Source: CALHAX01 sp038523655
GTDB lineage: Bacteria > Pseudomonadota > Alphaproteobacteria > Rhizobiales > CALHAX01
Direction: 5' to 3'
NCBI GenBank assembly: GCA_038523655.1
Contig: JBCBJG010000078.1
Span: forward strand, 1-12,072
DNA length: 12,072 nt
Under the pieces are notes generated by a model. The model saw nothing but the letters and a program-made list of their open reading frames with translations. It made no database searches and was not told the DNA's origin. This document shows positions 6,543 to 12,072 of this stretch, piece after piece; within the stretch, counting starts at the first letter, position 1, and every line of letters starts with the position of its first letter. Position numbers and translations under genes: made by a program.

Positions 6543-8632
6543 TGCCGGGCGGGTCGCAAAATCGCAGTGAGCAGCCCGAGGGGATAGGCTCCTCCCGGCG
6601 TAGCGCAGCCGGGGCCGACCCGCTTCTCAGCCCGCTGACTATCCGCGGCCTGACCCTGCGTAATCGTATCCTCTCGACCGCGCATGCGTGCGGGCTGGAA
6701 GAGGACGGGCTGCCCGGAACACGCTATCGCGCCTATCAGCGTGAGAAAGCGCGCGGTGGCCTCGCGCTCACGATGTTCGGCGGCTCGTCGTTCGTTGCCC
6801 GCGACAGCGGCTGGCCAGCGGCACAACTCGACATGTCCGACGACCGGATCATCCCGGATCTGACGCAGCTCGCCGCCGACGTGCATGGCGAGGGCGCAGC
6901 TCTCATGATCCAGATCACACATCTCGGTCGGCGGGCCGAGACCAACACGCGGGACTGGCTGCCGACGCTCGCCCCCTCGCGGGTTCGCGAGACAGGGCAC
7001 CGCTCGATCCCGCGCGAGATGGACGAGGCGGATATCGCCCGCGTCGTCCACGCCTTCGGCGATGCGGCGGCACGCGCCGAAGCTGCGGGCCTCGATGGCC
7101 TGGAGACGATGACGGCCGGCCATCTCATCGGGCAATTTTTCTCCTCCGTGACGAACCAGCGAACGGACCGCTTCGGCGGCAGTCTGGAAAACCGCTGCCG
7201 TTTCGGTCTCATGGTGCACGAGGAAATTCGTCGCCGCGTGGGTGACGGTTTCGTGGTCGGCATGCGCCTGCTGATCGACGAAGCGATGCCGGCTGGGCTC
7301 AACGCGTCAGACTGCATCGCCATCGCGCAGACGTTTGAGCGCGCGGGCCTCGTTGATTTTTTCAACGTCAATTACGGGCGCCTCGACAACGAGATCACCC
7401 TCGCGACCGACTGTATGCCGGGCATGGCGTCACCGAACGCACCCTGGCTCGCGCGCGCTGGTGCTTTTCGCGCTGAGGTCAGCCGCCCGGTGTTTCACGC
7501 CGCGAAGATCAACGACCTAGCGACCGCGCGACACGCGATCCGGGAGGGGTTGATCGACATGGTCGGGATGACCCGCGCACACATCGCCGACCCGCATCTG
7601 GTCGCCAAGCTCGAAGCCGGCGAGGAAGAACGCATCCGCCCGTGCGTCGGCGCCTCCCACTGCATGAGCGCGGCGCGGCCCACCTGTCTGCACAACGCCG
7701 CCACGGGCCGCGAACACCTCTGGCCGCAACGCATCGTGGCGACCAACGGAGCGCGGAAGAAAATCACCATCGTCGGCGCCGGGCCGGCCGGGCTTGAGGC
7801 AGCCCGCATTGCTGCGGCGCGGGGACATCACGTCACGATTGTTGAGGCGTCCAGCAAGGCTGGCGGGCAGCTTGCCCTCGCAGCCGGCGCATCATGGCGA
7901 CAGGACCTGCGCAGCACGATCGACTGGCGGGTCGACGAACTTGCGCGGGCTGGCGTGACGATCACATTCGACTGCTTCGCCGATGAAGCCGCGGTGCGGG
8001 CGAGCGACCCTGATGTTGTCATCATCGCGACCGGCGGTATCCCTGACACCGAATGCGTTCCAGGCGGTGAGCAGCTCACGTCGACGTGGGATGTTATTTC
8101 CGGCCACGTCCGCCCGAGCGGGACCACGCTCGTTTATGACGGAACCGGTCGCCATGGCGCGCTCACCGCACTCGATGTTTGCGCGCAGACCGCCGCGGCC
8201 GTCCGCTACGTCTGTCTCGACGATCGTCCGGCAGCCGAACTCGGCTACGCGGAACGTGTGATCTGGAAGCGAAGTCTGGCTGAGCGGCAGATCGTCCCCG
8301 AAGTCGACCGCAAGCTCAGTGAGGTGCGGATGACCGGCAACAGCCTGAAAGCGATCCTCGTGTGCGAGCTCACCGGCGCGGAGAGCGAGGTCGTCGCGGA
8401 CCATATTGTCGCCGATTTGGGGACGGCCCCGGTGGTCGAGCTGTTCGATGCGCTGCGACCGCACGCGCGTAACGACGGCGTGCTCGATTTGGACGCGTTC
8501 GTGACCGGCAAGGTGCAGCGGCCGACCCGTGATGAGGGAGATTTTATGCTCTATCGCATCGGTGACGCGGTCGCGAGCCGCGACGCGGCCTCGGCGTTCT
8601 ATGACGCGCTTCGGCTCTGCTGTGTCATGTAG
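6539..8632 (+). CDS. NADH:flavin oxidoreductase with C-terminal Rossmann FAD/NAD module (TMADH / N-methylproline demethylase / DgcA-like)
   Basis: A 697-residue multidomain flavoprotein. Residues about 28-360 form an Old Yellow Enzyme-type FMN barrel, with QITHLGRRAE at 125-134 and HLIGQFFSSVTNQRTDRFGG from 195. Next comes the iron-sulfur cysteine region at 369-383, then an FAD/NAD(P)-type module beginning with GAGPAG at 413-418. The ending RIGDAVASRDAASAFYDALRLC matches the branch containing trimethylamine dehydrogenase, N-methylproline (stachydrine) demethylase and dimethylglycine-catabolism DgcA rather than 2,4-dienoyl-CoA reductase. It probably oxidises an N-methyl amine and hands electrons on through Fe-S and flavin centres; the substrate is inferred only from family. 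Of four expected cluster cysteines three are visible (C369, C375, C383), with Ala at 372. The ATG overlaps the bolA stop; a second ATG follows at 6542. Confidence 0.88.
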   Translation: MMPGGSQNRSEQPEGIGSSRRSAAGADPLLSPLTIRGLTLRNRILSTAHACGLEEDGLPGTRYRAYQREKARGGLALTMFGGSSFVARDSGWPAAQLDMSDDRIIPDLTQLAADVHGEGAALMIQITHLGRRAETNTRDWLPTLAPSRVRETGHRSIPREMDEADIARVVHAFGDAAARAEAAGLDGLETMTAGHLIGQFFSSVTNQRTDRFGGSLENRCRFGLMVHEEIRRRVGDGFVVGMRLLIDEAMPAGLNASDCIAIAQTFERAGLVDFFNVNYGRLDNEITLATDCMPGMASPNAPWLARAGAFRAEVSRPVFHAAKINDLATARHAIREGLIDMVGMTRAHIADPHLVAKLEAGEEERIRPCVGASHCMSAARPTCLHNAATGREHLWPQRIVATNGARKKITIVGAGPAGLEAARIAAARGHHVTIVEASSKAGGQLALAAGASWRQDLRSTIDWRVDELARAGVTITFDCFADEAAVRASDPDVVIIATGGIPDTECVPGGEQLTSTWDVISGHVRPSGTTLVYDGTGRHGALTALDVCAQTAAAVRYVCLDDRPAAELGYAERVIWKRSLAERQIVPEVDRKLSEVRMTGNSLKAILVCELTGAESEVVADHIVADLGTAPVVELFDALRPHARNDGVLDLDAFVTGKVQRPTRDEGDFMLYRIGDAVASRDAASAFYDALRLCCVM

Positions 8633-8641
8633 GTAGGCAAT

Positions 8642-8690
8642 GTCAGTAAGCGTACGCACCCACTGACGTCAGGGAGATAAATCGGCTCCC
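8642..8690. terminator. Inverted repeats in convergent spacer
   Basis: The 72-base gap between two convergent genes contains several small inverted repeats: GTCAGT (8642-8647) with ACTGAC (8662-8667) enclosing the palindrome GCGTACGC (8650-8657), the palindrome CTGACGTCAG (8663-8672), and GGGAG/CTCCC (8672-8676 / 8686-8690). No T-run is present. Position suggests transcript ends for one or both flanking genes, but the hairpins are weak. Confidence 0.3.
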
Positions 8691-8704
8691 GCGGCCCGAA
8701 CCTG

Positions 8705-9790
8705 TCAGTTCGTCGACGCCGCCGCGTCATCCGCAGCTTTGCCATCCTCATCGAACAGCACGTCCACTTCCATGCCCGGCAGCAGCGGTGTGTCGCCCTC
8801 GATGTCGAGCATCACTTCGAGGACGTTCGAGTTGCTCGAACCTCGCGGCTGCGCATTGCCGATCCGGCCGGGGCTCAGAGACGCCGAGATTTCGCTGACC
8901 GTCGCGTTGAAATCGTTGTTCGCGAACGCGACGGATCGGATCACCGCACGTTGGCCGCCTTTCACGTCGGCGACCGAGCGCTCATCAACCTCTGCTCTGA
9001 CACGCAGCTTAGACAGATCGCCGAGCACGACGAGCGGGCCGCGGCTTTGCGGAGAGACGACCTCGCCGCGTTTCGCGTTGATCCGCAAAACCGTTCCGTC
9101 CACGGCAGCCCGGATGCGCGTCTTTTCGTAAGCCTGCAGCGCGAGTGTGTAGTTTGCCCGCGCGAGCTCCAGGGCCGACTCGCTGCGGGAAAACAGCGGC
9201 GTGTCTTCGTTCGCGTTGATGTCGTCGAGTTCCTGCTGCGCGGTTGCGCGATCGGCCTTCGCCTGCGCGATCGTTGTCAGCGCCGTATCGACATCTTCCT
9301 GGCTCGGCGCACCTCCGTCGGCCGTGTCGTATAGCCGGTCGAGTGCCCGGCGCGCAGCGAACAGGGTGACCTCCGCATCCGCGACCTTGTCGGCGGCAAG
9401 CCGTCGGCTCCGGCCACGCCGCGTCGCCGCAACGTTGTCGCGGTCGCGTTCGCGGATCTCGACATCAGCACGCGTCGACTGGATCTGCGCCAACGCATCG
9501 CTGTCATCCAGCTTCACCAGCACTTCGCCCTGTTTGACCCGTTGTCCGAGCGAGACCGGAATAGCCACGACGCGACCAACCGTCTCGGCACCGAGGCGAA
9601 TTTCTCCCCCATTCGGCTCGACCAGTCCCGGCGCGGCAATCGTCCAGTTCCGATCGGGCGTTTTCGCCGTCTCGGCAGTCTGGGCGCGCGCTTGATCGAT
9701 GTGGTTCGCAGGTGGGGTTGCCGCAGCGATCCCGGTGATCGCGGCAGCCACGGCCAGTATGAGATACGCGTTCTGACGAAGCGTGAGCAT
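8705..9790 (-). CDS. HlyD/DevB-type periplasmic adaptor subunit of ABC exporter
   Basis: A 361-residue membrane-fusion (periplasmic adaptor) protein. The N-terminus has a signal or anchor segment (about 8-25). The first half of a lipoyl-like hairpin follows (about 50-96, APGLVEPNGGEI...GQRVKQGEVLVKLDD), then a long heptad-like helical hairpin (about 97-228) rich in A, R, E and D, the second lipoyl half (RIRAAVDGTVLRINAKRGEVV), and beta-barrel/membrane-proximal domains to about 345. DevB-like adaptors connect a DevCA ABC complex to an outer-membrane TolC-type duct to export lipids, glycolipids or small molecules; the cargo here is unknown. The frame extends to 9889, but the ATG at 9790 begins just one base after the ATPase stop, has AAGGGA 10 bases upstream, and gives a clean signal segment. 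No outer-membrane partner is present in the window. Confidence 0.9.
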   Translation of the reverse strand: MLTLRQNAYLILAVAAAITGIAAATPPANHIDQARAQTAETAKTPDRNWTIAAPGLVEPNGGEIRLGAETVGRVVAIPVSLGQRVKQGEVLVKLDDSDALAQIQSTRADVEIRERDRDNVAATRRGRSRRLAADKVADAEVTLFAARRALDRLYDTADGGAPSQEDVDTALTTIAQAKADRATAQQELDDINANEDTPLFSRSESALELARANYTLALQAYEKTRIRAAVDGTVLRINAKRGEVVSPQSRGPLVVLGDLSKLRVRAEVDERSVADVKGGQRAVIRSVAFANNDFNATVSEISASLSPGRIGNAQPRGSSNSNVLEVMLDIEGDTPLLPGMEVDVLFDEDGKAADDAAASTN

Positions 9791-9791
9791 C

Positions 9792-10634
9792 TTAGCGTTT
9801 TCCCTTGTTTGCCCGCCGCTTGCGTCCCGAAGGGCCGCGGCTGTCATGGCGAGAACGCGCATCCTTGGCGGCCGGGTTGGGGCCGGCATTCGCGGTAGGG
9901 AGCGCGGTAACGTTGGTGAGGTCTGCAGGTGCGGCAGCCTCGGCAGGTCGGCGAGACCCGGTGATCAGTCCGTCTTCGATTTCGACGATCCGGTCGGCAA
10001 AGACCTCGGTGCGATGGTCGTGCGTCACAGCAAGGACGGCCCGCCCCCGATCGCGCGCGACTTCGCTGAGAAGCTGCATCACGGCGCGCCCGTTTTCCGC
10101 GTCGAGTGCTGACGTCGGCTCGTCGGCAAGGATGATCGACGGCTCGCCGACCAGCGCCCGTGCGATCGCAACGCGTTGTTTTTCTCCGCCGCTCATCGTG
10201 CGCGGGTACGCCTCGGCGCGGTGGGAAAGGTTCACGGCATCGAGCGCTTCGAGTGCCCGCTCGCGGGCGGCGAACCGGCTGACACCCCGCACATCGAGAC
10301 AAAGCGCAGTATTTTCCGCAGCCGTCAGCGTCGGGAAGAGGTTGTAGGACTGGAAGACGAAGCCGATGTGCTCGCGCCGGACCCGCGCCAGTTTCTCCGC
10401 CGAAAGCCCGACGACCTGTTCGCCATCGAGTTCGATCCGTCCCGTATCCGGCGTCAGCAGACAGCCGAGGATCGACAGCAACGTCGTCTTGCCACTGCCG
10501 GATGGGCCCATGAGCAACGTGAGTTCACGCTCATGAACGGTCAGCGCAACGCCTTTGAGCGCCTCGACCTGCCCGGCACCTTCGCCAAGTGTCTTGCGGA
10601 TGCCGCGTGCGGAGAGGACAACATCGCGGCTCAT
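9792..10634 (-). CDS. ABC transporter ATPase, DevA/LolD/MacB-type
   Basis: A 280-residue cytoplasmic ATPase that energises the adjoining permease. Visible motifs are Walker A GPSGSGKTT at 43-51, the Q-loop region IGFVFQSYNLFPTLTAAEN, the ABC signature MSGGEKQRVAIARAL with SGGE at 148-151, Walker B SIILADEPTSALD with D171/E172, and the switch-histidine stretch VLAVTHDHR. These motifs fit the lipoprotein/MacB/DevA subfamily. The frame extends upstream to 10850, but those ~72 residues are only the permease read in another frame. The ATG at 10634 overlaps the permease stop as ATGA and starts a normal N-terminus. Odd: after about residue 224 a 56-residue Ala/Pro-rich then strongly basic tail (SGRKRRANKGKR at the end) extends beyond the usual ATPase length. 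Confidence 0.95.
   Translation of the reverse strand: MSRDVVLSARGIRKTLGEGAGQVEALKGVALTVHERELTLLMGPSGSGKTTLLSILGCLLTPDTGRIELDGEQVVGLSAEKLARVRREHIGFVFQSYNLFPTLTAAENTALCLDVRGVSRFAARERALEALDAVNLSHRAEAYPRTMSGGEKQRVAIARALVGEPSIILADEPTSALDAENGRAVMQLLSEVARDRGRAVLAVTHDHRTEVFADRIVEIEDGLITGSRRPAEAAAPADLTNVTALPTANAGPNPAAKDARSRHDSRGPSGRKRRANKGKR
9801..9806 (-). promoter_or_regulatory. Ribosome binding site of the adaptor gene inside the ATPase tail codons
   Basis: AAGGGA on the minus strand ends 10 bases before the ATG at 9790. It lies within the codons for the last Asn-Lys-Gly-Lys residues of the ATPase. It supports 9790 over the upstream in-frame start at 9889. Confidence 0.5.
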
Positions 10635-11758
10635 CGGTTGAACACCATCGCTGGATCGATCCGGGTCACCTTGACGATCGCCGAAATCGCCGAGATCACG
10701 CACATGACGATCGTGATCCCGAAGATAAGCGCCGCCATCTCCGGCGTGATCTGGACCTGCAGCGACGTGTCCGCCAGCAGTGCCGCCACGGCGTAGGCCC
10801 CTGCGATCGCTATGAGAAACCCGATCGCTGCGCTGAGAACCGCCTGCCAAAGAATGACTTTGTGTATGTAGCTCGACGACGAGCCGAGCGCACGTAAAGT
10901 CGCAAACTCGTTAATGTGATCGTTCGCACTCGCGTAGAGCGTTTGCGCGACGATCACCATGCCGACGATCAGCCCGAGCACCGCCCCCATGATCAGCGCG
11001 GCGCCGGCCCCGGTACCGAACATCCAGTGGGTCACGCTCCGTTCGCGAAACGCGGCATCACTCAGCACGTCGGCGTCCGGCAACTTTGCAGCGAGCGCTG
11101 CCTGGACCTTCGCGACGTCCGCGCCGGACTTCAGATGCACCTGCACGAATGTCGACCGGTCCCGCGGGATATTCATGAGCGTGCGCAGATTGTCGTTCGA
11201 CAGGAAGACGATCGGCAGCGTGGTGAATGACCGGATGCCGTACGTGAGCGCGACCACGCGCACGCCCTGGTCTCGGACCTCGGCGGTGGCGCCAACGGAG
11301 TTGACGCCGAGCTTTTCCGCGTATGCCTTGTCGACGATCACCGCGTCGGGGAGCTTGAGATCACTCAACCTGCCTTCGACGATGTTCCATGGCTGGATCA
11401 CGTCCCGATTAGTGTCGACGCCGACCAGCAGCGTCGTCGTGATCCCGCCGTTGGGTCGCTTCCACCGCCCGAACATCGCGAGCAGCGTATCGACCCGCTC
11501 CACGCCATCGACGGAGAGCGCAGCATACTCCTCGCGCCCGTCGAGCAGCGCAGCATCATCGAACGCCGGCGCATCACGCGCGGTAATCCAGAGGTCCGCC
11601 TCGGTATTGTTGAGCACCGCGAGGATTTTACTCTCTGTGCCCTTGTAGAGACCGAACTGGATCGACACGAGCACGATCGAGAAAACCACGCCGACAAGCG
11701 TCACGAGAAAGCGCACGCGGTCATGCACGAGGTTCCGCAGCGCCAACGTGAAAACCAT
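10631..11758 (-). CDS. ABC transporter permease, DevC/MacB-FtsX family
   Basis: A 375-residue inner-membrane permease with the four-helix MacB/FtsX layout. TM1 is at about 17-36, a large periplasmic domain at about 40-245, then TM2 at about 251-275, TM3 at about 304-328 and TM4 at about 341-364. The N-terminus MVFTLALRNLVHDRVRFLVTL is typical of DevC. NEFATLRALG (283-292) between TM2 and TM3 is the cytoplasmic coupling segment that contacts the ATPase. The ending VTRIDPAMVF is the usual family finish. With DevA-like ATPase and DevB-like adaptor it should form a type VII (mechanotransmission) exporter that drives substrate from the periplasmic side outward; the substrate cannot be read from sequence. 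It is the first gene of the operon, with GAGGT 5 bases before the ATG. Confidence 0.93.
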   Translation of the reverse strand: MVFTLALRNLVHDRVRFLVTLVGVVFSIVLVSIQFGLYKGTESKILAVLNNTEADLWITARDAPAFDDAALLDGREEYAALSVDGVERVDTLLAMFGRWKRPNGGITTTLLVGVDTNRDVIQPWNIVEGRLSDLKLPDAVIVDKAYAEKLGVNSVGATAEVRDQGVRVVALTYGIRSFTTLPIVFLSNDNLRTLMNIPRDRSTFVQVHLKSGADVAKVQAALAAKLPDADVLSDAAFRERSVTHWMFGTGAGAALIMGAVLGLIVGMVIVAQTLYASANDHINEFATLRALGSSSSYIHKVILWQAVLSAAIGFLIAIAGAYAVAALLADTSLQVQITPEMAALIFGITIVMCVISAISAIVKVTRIDPAMVFNR

Positions 11759-12072
11759 AACTGACCTCGACCGATTTCTCTAAAGCGTCGGCAGCGCTGC
11801 GGCGCGCTTGATGCGATGTTGGACGTCTCAGCGCGACTTCTACCGCTATTGCCTCGCCGATGCACCGCCCGCGACCACTGCGTTAAGGCAAGTCCTGACC
11901 CGAATGCAGGTTTTTCGCCCAGATCCGCGATCACGCTCGACGCAACTTCACGCAAACGGGAAACGCGAGCACCGGGAAAAGGTTCGTCCCATGCCATCCG
12001 TGCATATCACGACAATGCTGTGTTCGCGGTTAATGTGCTGGCAGCTGTCATGCGGTGACTGCTTATTCCGCC
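11759..12072. other. Upstream region of the exporter operon, no supported gene
   Basis: These 314 bases must carry the exporter promoter unless transcription starts beyond the right edge. Short open frames on both strands (11816-12058 +, 11997-11701 -) have arginine-rich, unrecognisable translations and no good ribosome sites, so I do not call them. I see no clear sigma-70 box pair. A heptamer CGGGAAA occurs twice in direct orientation at 11957 and 11973, a 16-base step, which might be a regulator site. Confidence 0.5.
11764..11768 (-). promoter_or_regulatory. Ribosome binding site of the exporter permease
   Basis: GAGGT on the minus strand ends 5 bases before the ATG at 11758, a good Shine-Dalgarno match that fixes the start of the first gene of the exporter operon. 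Confidence 0.6.

Noticed and set aside
6211..6593. Direct repeat GATAGGCTCCT at 6211 and 6583
   Set aside because: An 11-base match is expected many times by chance in 12 kb, and the second copy lies inside coding sequence.
6386..7219. A 277-codon frame on the - strand opposite bolA and the flavoprotein barrel
   Set aside because: Shadow of two genes with family-conserved sequence; composition is not protein-like.
7892..8659. A 255-codon frame on the - strand opposite the flavoprotein
   Set aside because: Antisense to a clear Rossmann module; no recognisable domain or ribosome site.
10635..10850. N-terminal extension of the ABC ATPase to 10850
   Set aside because: These 72 codons are the permease C-terminus in another frame, and the ATG at 10634 gives a normal ATPase start overlapping the permease stop.
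11701..12058. Small open frames in the right-hand spacer on both strands
   Set aside because: No recognisable sequence, arginine-rich, no good ribosome sites, and one overlaps the permease start.
1..12072. Mobile elements, CRISPR arrays, tRNA or rRNA genes
   Set aside because: No transposase or integrase, no regularly spaced repeats, and no tRNA-like cloverleaf or rRNA sequence was seen on reading both strands.

Overview
The window is GC-rich bacterial DNA, densely coding with short spacers. Everything points to an alphaproteobacterium, most likely near the Hyphomicrobiales (Rhizobiales). The main evidence is the aerobic-type cobaltochelatase pair cobS-cobT preceded by a small J-domain gene with a divergent bolA, an arrangement familiar from that class. 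The family identifications and the taxonomic placement come from reading the proteins; no database search was run.

Layout. (1) Bases 3-1034 (+) hold the 3' part of a folate-binding GcvT/dimethylglycine-dehydrogenase-type protein that runs off the left edge. A hairpin follows it. (2) Bases 6048-1118 (-) hold a leftward cluster: J-domain protein, cobS, cobT, and a secreted esterase-like/phytase-like protein. The last two genes share an ATGA overlap. (3) A 212-base divergent spacer (6049-6260) carries a striking long inverted repeat. (4) Bases 6261-8632 (+) hold bolA and, overlapping it by ATGA, a three-module flavoprotein of the trimethylamine/N-methylproline/dimethylglycine demethylase type. 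(5) A short convergent spacer follows. (6) Bases 11758-8705 (-) hold a tightly packed ABC exporter operon of the DevC-DevA-DevB (MacB-like) type: permease, ATPase, then periplasmic adaptor. (7) The last 314 bases upstream of the exporter contain no gene I can support.

How the genes fit together. CobS (AAA+ ATPase) and CobT (VWA/MIDAS protein) assemble with CobN, not present here, to insert cobalt into hydrogenobyrinic acid a,c-diamide during aerobic cobalamin synthesis. The J-domain protein directly upstream has an N-terminal Cys/His set that could bind a metal and may be a dedicated co-chaperone (inference). BolA proteins act with monothiol glutaredoxins in iron-sulfur traffic. Here bolA is translationally coupled to a flavoprotein whose usual four-cysteine iron-sulfur motif is altered, the most unusual coupling in the window. 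The truncated left-hand protein and this flavoprotein both belong to families that demethylate N-methylated amines, so the region may also serve methylamine or betaine catabolism, but that link is speculative.

No mobile element, CRISPR array, tRNA or rRNA was recognised. I found no convincing wholly novel system. The best leads are the J-domain/cobaltochelatase link, the bolA-flavoprotein coupling with its altered cysteine motif, and the inverted repeat between the two divergent operons.
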